A DNA stretch of 64,000 bases from an uncultured Lachnospiraceae bacterium (lineage in GTDB: Bacteria > Bacillota > Clostridia > Lachnospirales > Lachnospiraceae): the NCBI GenBank assembly GCA_944376125.1, contig CALWBQ010000034.1:1-64000 (forward strand), given 5' to 3'. The position numbers and the translations under genes are program-made. Of the stretch, positions 36,628 to 47,807 are shown in pieces (position 1 is the first letter of the stretch; every line of letters starts with the position of its first letter). The notes beneath the pieces are model-generated. The model did no database searches and was not told where the DNA came from. It saw nothing but the letters and a program-made list of their open reading frames with translations.

Positions 36628-38415
36628 TCAGACCATATATCCGCCCTTCATCGGCGATACCGCATGCTCTGAATAGATCTTCAGAACTCCTCTGGTATAT
36701 TTTGCAGGCTTGGGCTTCCAGGCAGCCTTCCTCTCCCGCAGGATCCTGTCGATCTCTTCCGGCGGCAGCTCTTTTCCATCTACGCCGACAATAGCCAGCA
36801 GCCGATTCTCCACGTCAATGCGGATCAAATCGCCTTCCTCCACTAAGGCGATAGGGCCGCCGGCCGCCGCCTCCGGGCTCACGTGGCCGATCACTGGTCC
36901 CCGGGAAGCCCCTGAAAAGCGGCCGTCTGTGATCAGCGCCACGCTGGCTGCCAGAACCGGATCCGAGCAGATGGCCTCTCCGGTATAGAACATTTCCGGC
37001 ATGCCGCTTCCCTTTGGCCCCTCATAGCGGATAAAGACCGCATCTCCGGGCTTTACGCGACCCTTCAGCACCGCATCAATGCACTCTTCCTCGCTGTCAA
37101 ATGGCTTGGCCTTCAGTGTGACATGGAACATCTCCTTTGGGCAGGCAGTATGCTTGATGACGCAGCCCTCAGGAGCCAGATTCCCTTTAAGGATGGCAAT
37201 GCTGCCGTTGGTTCCCTTTGCATCATCAAAGGTGTGGATAATCTCTGTCCGACTGATCTGCCTTCCCAGCTGCCTGCTCTTTTCCCGAAGGATCTCATCA
37301 CAGTGCTCATAAAAGCCATTTTTCTTCAATTCCTCCAGATTTTCTCCCAGAGTCTTGCCGGTGACGGTCAGCACGTCCAGGTGGAGCATGCTTTTGATCT
37401 CCTCCATGACTCTCGGAACTCCTCCGGCATAATAGAAATACTGAGCCGGCCAGTCTCCGGAGGGGCGGATGTTCAGCAGATAGTGGGCGCCGCGGTGCAT
37501 CCGGTCAAAGGTATCTGCATCGATCTCAAATCCGAATTCATGGGCGATAGCCGGGATGTGCATAGTGGCGTTGGTGGAACCGCTGATTGCAGCATGCACC
37601 ATGATGGCGTTTTCAAAACTCTCCATGGTGACAATGTCCTTTGCGCGGATCCCCTCTGCCACCAGTTTCATTAGCTGTCTTCCCGCATCGTAGGCTGCTT
37701 GCTTCAGCTCCGGGGCAGTGGCAGGCATCAGGGCAGTTCCCGGGAGCATCAGCCCCAGGGCCTCCGCCATAATCTGCATGGTGGAAGCCGTGCCCATGAA
37801 AGAGCAGGCTCCGCAGCTTGGACAGGCATGCTGCTTGTAATAGTCCAGCTGCTCAGCCGGAATCTCCCCTCTCTTCTCCTGGGCGTCAAATTTTCCGATC
37901 TGCTCCAAGGTCAGCAGTTCATTGATGGCGCACGCCGGATCATTCTCTACATACTTTGGAAGAATGTGATGGGCTTCCATAACGCCTCCTGTCACCACAA
38001 TGGCGCTCATCTCTTTCAGCCTGCCAATCCCCATCAGGATCGCGGGGACAGACTTATCGCAGCTGGCAATAAAAATCCCCCCGTCAAAACCGGTGCAATT
38101 TCCGTGAACTTCCATCATGTGCGCCATCATATCCCGATGAGCCAAGGAATAGTTGATCCCATCGTGGCCTTGGCCGATGCCGTCACACATATCTGTAACA
38201 AAATAACGGGCACCCCGGCCCCCAGCTTCCGATACAGCCCTCATGCTTTCCTCTACAAACTGGTTCAAATGAGCGCTGCCTGGATGGCTGTCTCCAAATG
38301 TGCTCTCTACCAGGATCTGGGGCTTCTCCAGATCTTCTACAGTCCACCCCATTCCAATCTTCAGGGGATCATTCTCCGGCGCCAGTTTTCTCACCTGTTG
38401 GCTGTGCAGTTCCAT
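36628..38415 (-). CDS. IlvD/Edd-family dehydratase
   Basis: About 595 aa from the ATG at 38415 (AGGA 9 nt upstream). Fe-S cluster cysteines are visible at C77 (DMCDG), C119 (SCDKS, with Lys121 as the expected carbamylated Mg ligand) and in CPSCGAC. Family members are dihydroxy-acid dehydratase (IlvD), phosphogluconate dehydratase (Edd) and sugar-acid dehydratases. No branched-chain amino-acid genes are adjacent and a GntR/FCD regulator is upstream, so a catabolic sugar-acid (aldonate) dehydratase is favoured over IlvD. Annotation pipelines would probably call it ilvD. Confidence 0.82.
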   Translation of the reverse strand: MELHSQQVRKLAPENDPLKIGMGWTVEDLEKPQILVESTFGDSHPGSAHLNQFVEESMRAVSEAGGRGARYFVTDMCDGIGQGHDGINYSLAHRDMMAHMMEVHGNCTGFDGGIFIASCDKSVPAILMGIGRLKEMSAIVVTGGVMEAHHILPKYVENDPACAINELLTLEQIGKFDAQEKRGEIPAEQLDYYKQHACPSCGACSFMGTASTMQIMAEALGLMLPGTALMPATAPELKQAAYDAGRQLMKLVAEGIRAKDIVTMESFENAIMVHAAISGSTNATMHIPAIAHEFGFEIDADTFDRMHRGAHYLLNIRPSGDWPAQYFYYAGGVPRVMEEIKSMLHLDVLTVTGKTLGENLEELKKNGFYEHCDEILREKSRQLGRQISRTEIIHTFDDAKGTNGSIAILKGNLAPEGCVIKHTACPKEMFHVTLKAKPFDSEEECIDAVLKGRVKPGDAVFIRYEGPKGSGMPEMFYTGEAICSDPVLAASVALITDGRFSGASRGPVIGHVSPEAAAGGPIALVEEGDLIRIDVENRLLAIVGVDGKELPPEEIDRILRERKAAWKPKPAKYTRGVLKIYSEHAVSPMKGGYMV

Positions 38416-38612
38416 ATTTTCTCTTCCTTTCCGCCTCAAGACATCTGACTTTTTTGTTTTTAATGTACCATCCTAGCGTCACGATTGCAAGTCGTACAAT
38501 ATGCTTTCTACTTTCCTCCCAAGTTTCCGCCATTCTTGCCCGATCATTTATGCAATTCTTCCCTTTTTTTACATTTCCCTCCCTTCTATCTCTTCCTTCC
38601 GCCCAAAAAACA

Positions 38613-39314
38613 TCAGATGTTTTTTCTCATTATATTCCGTATCATCTCTCTGTTATATGCCATATGCATTGTCATAGCCGCCCTGGCTCCGATGGAATCG
38701 CGGTCTCTGATCGAGTTCAGAATCGCCCGATGAGTCTGTACCGTCTCCTCCCTCAGCCGGGTATGCGTCACATTGACAAACATAAGGACAGCCGTATCGA
38801 TAATGGGAAGCAGCTGTTCCACCACTTTATTTTTGGCACACTCCGCTATGCCTGCATGAAATGCAATATCCTCCTGGATATAGCTGTCTCCGTCCAGAAT
38901 TTTTTTCTCTACCGCCTGACAGAGTTCCTCCAGTTTTTGAATATCCTTTTCATCTCTGTTGAGAGCCGCCAGCTCAGCAATCCCCGGTTCCAGAATCATC
39001 CGCACATCTGCAAGATCCAAAGCCAGGCCCATCTTATCTTTCATCCGGGACAGCCCCAGGGGATCTCTGTCTGCTGGGACTGTCCCGACCACGTAAGTTC
39101 CGGATCCGCGGCGCACCTCCAGCAGACCTTTAGAGACTAAAAGTTTCACCGCCTCCCGTATCGTGCTTCTCCCTACACCGAACTGGGCAGCCAGGTCATA
39201 TTCATTAGGCATTTTGTCCCCAATCTGATAGTTCTGTTCTTTCATATATTGAAAGATCTGATCCTGAACCTGTTCTGCCAGCAGCTTCTGTTTCATATTG
39301 GAAAATTCGCTCAT
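38613..39314 (-). CDS. GntR-family regulator with FCD domain (FadR type)
   Basis: 233 aa. Winged helix with MPNEYDLAAQFGVGRSTIREAVKLL (about residues 34-58), then an all-helical FCD ligand domain (about 95-225) with metal-binding-type Asp/His positions (EDIAFHAGIAE, QTHRAILNSI). Such proteins usually sense sugar acids and repress dehydratase pathways. It lies 197 bp upstream of the IlvD/Edd gene on the same strand and probably controls it. Confidence 0.86.
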   Translation of the reverse strand: MSEFSNMKQKLLAEQVQDQIFQYMKEQNYQIGDKMPNEYDLAAQFGVGRSTIREAVKLLVSKGLLEVRRGSGTYVVGTVPADRDPLGLSRMKDKMGLALDLADVRMILEPGIAELAALNRDEKDIQKLEELCQAVEKKILDGDSYIQEDIAFHAGIAECAKNKVVEQLLPIIDTAVLMFVNVTHTRLREETVQTHRAILNSIRDRDSIGARAAMTMHMAYNREMIRNIMRKNI

Positions 39315-39458
39315 CCCTCAACCTCTCCGTCCACCCTGTCTAAGGTGTATTTCCTCTGTGCTGTTATTGTACAGCAGAATTCTCATCCTGTACAAGCCAA
39401 AAGAATAACGTTTTTTTACATTTTTTTCAAAAAAGATGTTCGTAAAATGCCTCTTTGC

Positions 39459-39487
39459 TTGTCACTGGATTGGCCGTATGATAAAAT
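39459..39487 (+). promoter_or_regulatory. Promoter of the second rpiR-like gene
   Basis: Plus strand: -35 TTGTCA (39459-39464), 17-nt spacer, -10 TAAAAT (39482-39487). Just past the predicted start the leader has a CCGGCC/GGCCGG stem (39504-39509 / 39525-39530). Confidence 0.5.
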
Positions 39488-39567
39488 AAAATAAGCAGAA
39501 ATTCCGGCCAGATTTCTGACAGTCGGCCGGTGATGGGGTTAGATTACAGAGGGGAGGAAACAGAAAT

Positions 39568-40308
39568 ATGTTTTCTGTTGAACAGGTTCAGTCGCTTAAT
39601 GAGCTCGAACGGGAAGTCTATGAGTTCGTAATGAAAAACCAATCAAATGTCCAGTATATGCGGATCCGGGAGCTGGCCGCAGGGGCCCATGTCTCCACGT
39701 CCACCGTGCTCCGTTTTTGCAAAAAGGTCGGCTGCAATGGCTATGCTGAGTTTAAATTAAAGCTAAAAGAATATTTTCAGCAGTCCAATTCTATGCAAAT
39801 TCCAGATGATGTGACCGAAGTTATCGACTTTTTAAAAAAGACAGCCACAGAGGAATTCGACGACAAGCTGGAAGTCCTGGTCGATATCATCGCCCATACC
39901 AGCAATATCTTTTTTGTCGGGAGCGGCATGTCGGGGATCGTAGCGAAATATGGGGCCCGATATTTTTCTAGCATCGGCAAATTCTGCCTTTACATGGATG
40001 AACCCCACTATCCTACAGAGAGCCGAATGTTGGAAAATGCCCTGGCAATCATCTTTTCTGTCTCCGGTGAGTCCAATGATACCATCGGCCATCTCCAGCG
40101 TTTTAAAGAACGCAACTGCACGATTATCAGCGTCACCAACAGTGAGAACTGCACCATAGCCAGGATGTCTGATTACAATATCGCCTACTACGTAACCTAC
40201 CGAAGGCTAAAAACCTATGACATTACTACCCAAATTCCCGCTGTCAGTATCATTGAAAAACTAGGCAAAAAACTGTACCGGTACCTGTCCGAGGAGCATT
40301 TTGAGTAA
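39568..40308 (+). CDS. RpiR/MurR-family transcriptional regulator
   Basis: 246 aa. N-terminal helix-turn-helix (MRIRELAAGAHVSTSTVLRFCKKVG, about 30-55) and a C-terminal SIS domain (about 95-235). GGGAGG precedes the ATG. It is followed after about 130 bp by a beta-glucoside PTS gene and a GH1 gene on the same strand, whose expression it most likely controls in response to a phosphorylated beta-glucoside. Confidence 0.86.
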   Translation: MFSVEQVQSLNELEREVYEFVMKNQSNVQYMRIRELAAGAHVSTSTVLRFCKKVGCNGYAEFKLKLKEYFQQSNSMQIPDDVTEVIDFLKKTATEEFDDKLEVLVDIIAHTSNIFFVGSGMSGIVAKYGARYFSSIGKFCLYMDEPHYPTESRMLENALAIIFSVSGESNDTIGHLQRFKERNCTIISVTNSENCTIARMSDYNIAYYVTYRRLKTYDITTQIPAVSIIEKLGKKLYRYLSEEHFE

Positions 40309-40320
40309 CAAGTTGTTACT
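40304..40320. promoter_or_regulatory. 17-bp perfect palindrome between regulator and PTS gene
   Basis: AGTAACAAGTTGTTACT, overlapping the regulator's stop codon and about 55 bp upstream of the PTS -35 box. No T-run follows, so a terminator is unlikely. A likely operator for the adjacent RpiR protein. Confidence 0.5.
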
Positions 40321-40373
40321 ATAAAAAAACCATTTTCAAACGCCGTTACCTGTTCCTTTCCCTCCCGTAAATA

Positions 40374-40402
40374 GTGACAAACCATTTATCGAGAAGTATA
40401 AT
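40374..40402 (+). promoter_or_regulatory. Promoter of the beta-glucoside PTS operon
   Basis: Plus strand: -35 GTGACA (40374-40379), 17-nt spacer, -10 TATAAT (40397-40402), about 35 bp before the ATG at 40438. Confidence 0.6.
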
Positions 40403-40437
40403 CGGAACCATCAAATAAACAAAGAGAGGTGCTTGAA

Positions 40438-43277
<2,840 letters not shown>

Positions 43278-43292
43278 CAAATTTTCGTGATA

Positions 43293-43343
43293 AAGAAAAC
43301 AGAAGGCCGCGACAAGGATTTCTTGACGGTCTTCTGTTTTTTG
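43293..43343. terminator. Terminator after the GH1 gene
   Basis: Stem ACAGAAGGCCG (43299-43309) with CGGTCTTCTGT (43327-43337), 10 of 11 bp plus a wobble, followed by TTTTTT on the plus strand. It can also act on the minus strand for the broken butyrate kinase gene (A-rich left flank). Confidence 0.72.
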
Positions 43344-43356
43344 CTATTCTCAGCTA

Positions 43357-43938
43357 TTAGGCTTTTTCTTCTATATGAAAAATATGTGCCTGTTCTTTTC
43401 CGGCAAGTACCCGGGAGATTCCCAGTGCCAGCGCTTCCATTTCGTTTTCCCCTGGTACAATTATAACAGGGGCAATAAATTCCACTCTGGGTCTGATATA
43501 ACCCGTCACATAGTCTGAGTTGGCGATGCTTCCGGTGATCACGATGGCATCCACATCTCCCGCCAGCGCCGCCGCCATCTCCCCGATGCACTTCGACACC
43601 TGATAGCACATGGCATCGTACACCAGCTTCGCCTCCTTATCTCCTGCCTGAATCCTCCGCTCCACTTCAAGGGCACTGTTTGTATTCAGCCAGGAAGTCA
43701 ATCCGCCTCCCCCTCTCAGAATCCGGTCCATGGCGGCGATGTCCAGCCCACTGGCAGCGTAATATTTCAAAAATTCTGTGGAAGGCATGCGCCCGGCCCG
43801 CTCCGGGGCCATTGGCCCCTCTGAATCATTTAGAGCGTCAATCATTCTCCCCTTTTGGAAGGCCGCCAGAGTGATTCCGCCCCCTAGATGGACGCTGACC
43901 ACATTGGCATTCCGAAAGTCCTTCTTCTGGGAAGCAAA
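43357..43938 (-). pseudogene. Butyrate kinase, 3' fragment only
   Basis: About 190 residues of the C-terminal half of a butyrate kinase-type acetokinase: VVSVHLGGGITLAAFQKGRMID, EGPMAPERAG, the FLKYYAASG helix and the VITGSIANSDYVT phosphate region. An intact protein has about 355 residues; the N-terminal half with the first phosphate-binding motif is missing. A GTG at 43902 is the nominal start, but family-like sequence continues about 12 codons further before turning into the antisense of the adjacent enolase fragment. No promoter or ribosome binding site fits. It is considered broken, not a short functional enzyme. Confidence 0.82.
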
Positions 43939-44499
43939 TTTGACGCTTATAAATTGGGGAAAGTAGTAGAAGAACTGAATTTCGAATGGTATGAGGCTCC
44001 CATCGCAGACGAGGATATCGAAGGGCTGAAATGGTTAAAATCCAAACTCACCGTCCCCATCAGCGCAGTCGAAAGCTACACCGGCGGAATCCGAGGATGG
44101 GTTCGCTGGCTGACGGAACATTCTGTGGACTCCATCCGCACCTTTGGCGATATCACCGGCGGCATTTCCGGCCTGAGGCGAATGGCAGTGATCAGCGAAG
44201 TATTCGACACAAGTTTTGATTCCCACAGCTATGGTCCCGTACATGTGCAGGCAGCACATCTCCATGTCATGCTTGCCAGCCATAACGTAAAATATTTGGA
44301 AATCCCGGTGCCTCTCGGCTATGAATTTGACAAAGGCATGAAAGATGTCATTCGCTGCGACCAGGACGGCTATGTCCATGCCCCCACCAAACCGGGACTG
44401 GGCTACGAACTGGACGAAGACGAAATCGACCGTCTGACGGTTCGCGAGCTGGGAACCTGTGACATGACAGGCATAACCACTTCTCTTATGAGATTCTAA
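43936..44499 (+). pseudogene. Mandelate racemase/enolase-superfamily gene, 3' fragment only
   Basis: About 188 residues matching the C-terminal part of a mandelate racemase/muconate-lactonizing enzyme barrel: LGKVVEELNFEWYEAPI, VPISAVES, a metal-binding-like FGDITGGISGLRRM segment, SHSYGPVHVQAAHLH with the catalytic-type His, and a C-terminal GLGYELDEDEI. Intact members have about 370-400 residues, so the capping domain and first barrel strands are missing. The similarity starts where the butyrate kinase fragment ends on the other strand. It has no start codon context of its own and is broken. Confidence 0.8.
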
Positions 44500-44521
44500 T
44501 CTTCGACTCTATATAAACCAA

Positions 44522-44588
44522 AAAGGAGACACCTTTGTAAACTTCAGATTTTTAAAATCCTCCGAAGTTTTGATGGTTTGTCTCCTTT
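44522..44588 (+). terminator. Nested hairpin after the enolase fragment
   Basis: Outer perfect 10-bp arms 44522-44531 and 44579-44588 (AAAGGAGACA/TGTCTCCTTT) enclose an inner 7-bp stem (44539-44545 / 44564-44570). It is the likely original terminator of the enolase-family gene, but there is only a short T stretch at its 3' arm. Confidence 0.5.
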
Positions 44589-44604
44589 GTATTTAGCGCA
44601 AAAA

Positions 44605-44638
44605 AAGAAAACCGGCATTACAAAACACCGGTTTTCTT
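44605..44638 (-). terminator. Terminator of the yceD-rpmF unit
   Basis: Perfect 11-bp stem AAGAAAACCGG (44605-44615) with CCGGTTTTCTT (44628-44638), 12-nt loop, followed on the minus strand by a T-run (complement of 44600-44606). About 20 bp past the rpmF stop. Confidence 0.85.
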
Positions 44639-44658
44639 AATCTCACATTTTTTACGAC

Positions 44659-44841
44659 TTAGTCCTCAACCTTAACGATCTCTCTCTTATTGTAAGATCC
44701 GCAGGCCTTGCATACTCTATGAGGCATCATTAAAGCGCCGCACTTGCTGCACTTCACTAAGTTCGGAGCACTCATCTTCCAGTTTGCTCTACGGCTATCT
44801 CTTCTCGCTTTGGAAGATTTATTCTTTGGGCAGATAGACAT
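44659..44841 (-). CDS. rpmF: 50S ribosomal protein L32
   Basis: 60 aa, full length for bacterial L32. Starts MSICPKNKSSKARRDSRRANWK and has a zinc-ribbon pattern CSKCG...VCKACGSY (two CxxC pairs), so it is the C+ paralogue type. It lies 3 nt after the YceD gene, the conserved bacterial arrangement. Confidence 0.96.
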   Translation of the reverse strand: MSICPKNKSSKARRDSRRANWKMSAPNLVKCSKCGALMMPHRVCKACGSYNKREIVKVED

Positions 44842-44844
44842 GGT

Positions 44845-45372
44845 TTACACCTCCTTAAACTGTTTAAAAATATCCTGGATAACTGACATTCTGGGATCCA
44901 GCGGCTGTCGGTCACAGCCACAGTCACCCTTGTTGAGATTAGCGCCACATCTATTGCAGAGTCCTTTGCAGTCTTCACGGCAGAGAACCTTCATTGGCAG
45001 ATTCAACACCAGTTCACTGCTGACCAGTTGGTCAACATCCAGATTGTAACCGCTTATATAGGGTTGTTCATCCAACGCTTCTACCCGCTCTTCGTCAGTT
45101 TTACTTAAATCTAATTCCTGATCGATCTCCAAATGGAACGGCATTTTCACCGGTTCCAGACATCTGGAACACGGCATGACCAGACTGAGGCTGGCCTCGC
45201 CTTTCACAAGGAAACGGCGGCTGCCTTCGTTTACAACTGTCAGTATGACCGGCTCCTTGTCCACAATCTCGCATACACCATCCGGTGCAGGAAACTGATC
45301 CATCTCAAGATGTAGGGTATAGGTTTTCTTCTTTCCTTGGCAGGAAAACAACTCCGATAAGTTAATCAGCAT
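44845..45372 (-). CDS. YceD/DUF177 family protein
   Basis: 175 aa. N-terminal beta-rich region with MPCSRCLEPV and a C-terminal Cys cluster C-x3-DC-x-GLCxxCGxNLNxGxCxC (about residues 138-160), both hallmarks of the family. It is implicated in 23S rRNA or ribosome biogenesis in other bacteria and is almost always upstream of rpmF, as here. AGGAG precedes the ATG, with a consensus promoter directly upstream. Confidence 0.92.
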   Translation of the reverse strand: MLINLSELFSCQGKKKTYTLHLEMDQFPAPDGVCEIVDKEPVILTVVNEGSRRFLVKGEASLSLVMPCSRCLEPVKMPFHLEIDQELDLSKTDEERVEALDEQPYISGYNLDVDQLVSSELVLNLPMKVLCREDCKGLCNRCGANLNKGDCGCDRQPLDPRMSVIQDIFKQFKEV

Positions 45373-45399
45373 ATTAATCTCCTAATACGCACCTATGAT

Positions 45400-45428
45400 A
45401 TTATACAGACAAAGGAATGATTTGTCAA
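45400..45428 (-). promoter_or_regulatory. Perfect-consensus promoter of yceD-rpmF
   Basis: Minus strand: TTGACA (45428-45423), 17-nt spacer, TATAAT (45405-45400). The predicted start near 45393 gives a leader of about 20 nt. Confidence 0.82.
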
Positions 45429-45456
45429 CAAAATTTTGCCGCCATCTTGTCTTTCT

Positions 45457-46653
45457 TTACTGAACCAGAGCTAATGTCTCCCTGGCGATTGCCAGCTCTT
45501 CGTTGGTGGGAATCAGCATTACCTTCACTTTGGAAGACGGGGTGGAGATCACTCTCATCTCGCCCCGAACGTTGTTGGCCTCATCATCAATTTCAACGCC
45601 CAGATATCCCAGATAAGAGCAGATGTCTTTTCTGGTGTTGATATCATTCTCGCCGACACCTGCTGTAAACGCGATGGCATCCACACCGTTCATAGCTGCT
45701 GTGTAAGCTCCGATGTACTTTGCTACACGATACTTAAACGCATCCAGGGCAACCTCTGCCAGGTGATTTCCCTCTGCAGCCGCTTTTCCAACATCTCTAA
45801 AGTCGCTGGAGATGCCGCCGCTCATGCCCAGGATACCGGACTTTTTGTTTAATATGTTCAGTACTTCATTGACATCTTTCCCCTCATGGTTGCAGATAAA
45901 CTGAACAGCTGCAGGATCGATATCGCCGCTCCTAGTACCCATGATCAGACCTTCCAATGGGGTGAGGCCCATACTGGTGTCTACGCACTTTCCGCCGATG
46001 GATGCGGAGACGCTGGCGCCGTTGCCCAGATGGCAGACAATGACTCTTCCGTTCTTCGGATCCAGGTTGCCGAATTTCAGCGCTTCACCGGATACAAATT
46101 TGTGGCTGGTTCCATGGAAGCCGTATCTGCGGATGCCGTATTTCTCCAGATATTCATGGGGAATCGCATAGGTAAATGCCTTCTCAGGCATTGACATACC
46201 AAAAGCCGTGTCAAATACAGCTACGTTGGGCTTGCCAGGCAGAGCCGCCTCACATGCCTCAATGCCAATCAGGTTCGCCGGATTGTGCAGCGGGCCCAAG
46301 TCAAAGCAGTCACGGATCACTTTCTTTACATCGTCATTTACAATAATAGAATCACTGTAAACAGTACCGCCGTGCAGTACGCGGTGCCCGACAGCAGAGA
46401 TCTCATCTGCGCTGGAGATTACGCCGTGCTCAGGATCCATCAAAGCATCCATAACCATCTGTACCGCTACCTTGTGGTCGGGCATCGGGCTCTCCACTAC
46501 AAATTCAGCCTTTCCAGCAGGCTTGTGGGTCAATTTGGAACCCTCAATACTAATTCTCTCGCACAGACCTTTGGCCAATACGCCCTCATGTTCCATATCG
46601 ATCAGCTGATACTTCAGGGAGGAGCTTCCGCAGTTGATTACTAAAATTTTCAT
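45457..46653 (-). CDS. ackA: Acetate kinase
   Basis: 398 aa, full length. KILVINCGSSSLKYQLIDM at the N-terminus, YGFHGTSHKFVS, and VCHLGNGASVSA with GKCVDTSMGLTPLEG are all standard acetokinase motifs. Converts acetyl phosphate and ADP to acetate and ATP. Upstream on the same strand is pduL, whose product makes acyl phosphate from acyl-CoA, so the pair forms a complete acetate-producing module without a classical Pta. Confidence 0.96.
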   Translation of the reverse strand: MKILVINCGSSSLKYQLIDMEHEGVLAKGLCERISIEGSKLTHKPAGKAEFVVESPMPDHKVAVQMVMDALMDPEHGVISSADEISAVGHRVLHGGTVYSDSIIVNDDVKKVIRDCFDLGPLHNPANLIGIEACEAALPGKPNVAVFDTAFGMSMPEKAFTYAIPHEYLEKYGIRRYGFHGTSHKFVSGEALKFGNLDPKNGRVIVCHLGNGASVSASIGGKCVDTSMGLTPLEGLIMGTRSGDIDPAAVQFICNHEGKDVNEVLNILNKKSGILGMSGGISSDFRDVGKAAAEGNHLAEVALDAFKYRVAKYIGAYTAAMNGVDAIAFTAGVGENDINTRKDICSYLGYLGVEIDDEANNVRGEMRVISTPSSKVKVMLIPTNEELAIARETLALVQ

Positions 46654-46693
46654 GGTACTTTTTCTTCTCCTTTAAGATTGATTATTTATAACA

Positions 46694-46728
46694 GTTTAGG
46701 CGGGCATTGTCCTGCCCGCCATCTAAAC
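46694..46728. repeat. Hairpin between pduL and ackA
   Basis: GGCGGGCA (46699-46706) and TGCCCGCC (46713-46720) with a 6-nt loop, extended by GTTTAG/CTAAAC (46694-46699 / 46723-46728) across a small bulge. No clear T-run on the minus strand. Probably an intercistronic hairpin that adjusts ackA expression or mRNA stability. Confidence 0.5.
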
Positions 46729-46737
46729 CGCTGCGAT

Positions 46738-47307
46738 TTATTTTACGATCTCGCCGTATACTTCCTTGCCGCAGCCTGCAGCATTGGATTCATCGGTATC
46801 GATATGCATAGCCAGGGCAAATTTGGGACTTACACGAACTACAACATCTCCGAAGATCAAACTTCTGTCTTCTGTGTCAATCTTAACGGATACAACATCT
46901 TTATCCTTAACTCCCAGAGCCTCAGCATCCTCAGGAGTTGCATGGATATGACGCTTTGCAACGATAACGCCCTCTTTCAGTTCTACTTCGCCGCAGGGGC
47001 CTACCAGCTTGCAGGCACCGCTTCCAGCGACATCCCCGGATTCTCTGATCGGTGCCGCAACACCGATGGAGCGGGCATCCGTCATGGACAATTCTACCTG
47101 ATCAGCCTTTCTCACAGGCCCTAAAATAGATACTCTCTCTAAGGATTTCTTCGGCCCAACGACCGTCACTCTCTCTTCGCACGCAAACTGGCCAGGCTGG
47201 GAAAGATCCTTCTTGTGGGTGAGCTGATGTCCCTCCCCAAACAGAATCTTTAAAGTCTCCTCAGTCACATGTACATGACGGGCAGATGTTTCAACAATGA
47301 ATTTCAT
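46738..47307 (-). CDS. pduL: Phosphate propanoyltransferase/phosphotransacetylase PduL
   Basis: About 189 aa from the ATG at 47307 (GGAGAGA 9 nt upstream). The two PduL metal-binding repeats are visible: SARHVHVT near residue 8 and KRHIHATPEDA in the second half. Catalyses acyl-CoA plus phosphate to acyl phosphate; structurally unrelated to Pta. There are no microcompartment shell or diol dehydratase genes nearby and no N-terminal encapsulation helix, so it is most likely a cytosolic housekeeping phosphotransacetylase working with AckA. Confidence 0.92.
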   Translation of the reverse strand: MKFIVETSARHVHVTEETLKILFGEGHQLTHKKDLSQPGQFACEERVTVVGPKKSLERVSILGPVRKADQVELSMTDARSIGVAAPIRESGDVAGSGACKLVGPCGEVELKEGVIVAKRHIHATPEDAEALGVKDKDVVSVKIDTEDRSLIFGDVVVRVSPKFALAMHIDTDESNAAGCGKEVYGEIVK

Positions 47308-47442
47308 GATACTTATTCTCTCCTCACTCAAAGTAATTTAATCAACAGCAATCCGCGTATGATTCTAATCATATTTTAGGCGTTTGCCAATAAATTTTCA
47401 AGTACCTTGCCGCCATACTTTGCATTTTTTACCAAACATAAA

Positions 47443-47775
47443 TTAGATTTTTTCAAAGCGGTCCACATCTGTCACAAAGATAGTAGCCCCGCCGATCTCT
47501 ACTGTCATGGGCATGGTTCCATAATTTACCATAGCTGCCCCAGACATATAGGGGACGTTGACGGTAATTTTCTGGCGCTGTCCACACTCTTTCTTGATAA
47601 TATCGATCACCTGATCTACCTGATCATCTTCCGTACCGATCAGCAGAGTCGTATTTCCCTTCTTTAAGAATCCTCCGGTGGTGGAAAGTTTTGTGATGCC
47701 AAAGTGGTTTTTTGCCAGTTCTGCAATCACATCATCCTCATTATCCGTCCTGACAATCGCATATACCAATTTCAT
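47443..47775 (-). CDS. PII-like cyclic-di-AMP receptor (DarA/PstA type)
   Basis: 110 aa, the DarA/PstA (YaaQ) family: MKLVYAIVRTDNEDDVI, then TTGGFLKKGNTTLLIGT, the conserved patch that contacts c-di-AMP in this family, then a C-terminal beta-alpha region. Cytosolic trimer in relatives; its output is not defined. AAGGAGGGG precedes the ATG. In Bacilli this gene sits near tmk/holB; here it lies between pduL and an Fe-S oxidoreductase. Confidence 0.88.
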   Translation of the reverse strand: MKLVYAIVRTDNEDDVIAELAKNHFGITKLSTTGGFLKKGNTTLLIGTEDDQVDQVIDIIKKECGQRQKITVNVPYMSGAAMVNYGTMPMTVEIGGATIFVTDVDRFEKI

Positions 47776-47807
47776 AAAAATCCCCTCCTTCTGATATTGA
47801 AAACCCC

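Noticed and set aside
36628-38415. Naming the dehydratase ilvD for branched-chain amino-acid synthesis
   Set aside because: No ilv or leu genes are adjacent and the gene is paired with a GntR/FCD regulator; the family also includes sugar-acid dehydratases, so the symbol is left empty.
38605-38625. AAAAAACATC/GATGTTTTTT palindrome as terminator of the GntR/FCD gene
   Set aside because: It overlaps the stop codon, the stem is almost pure A-T, and the loop would be too small without opening pairs; too weak to list.
43357-43902. Reading the 181-aa frame as a complete short butyrate kinase
   Set aside because: It covers only the C-terminal half of the family and lacks the first phosphate-binding motif; family-like residues continue upstream of its nominal start until the junction with the enolase fragment.
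46738-47307. Propanediol or ethanolamine microcompartment locus around pduL
   Set aside because: No shell proteins, diol dehydratase or encapsulation peptide were found nearby.
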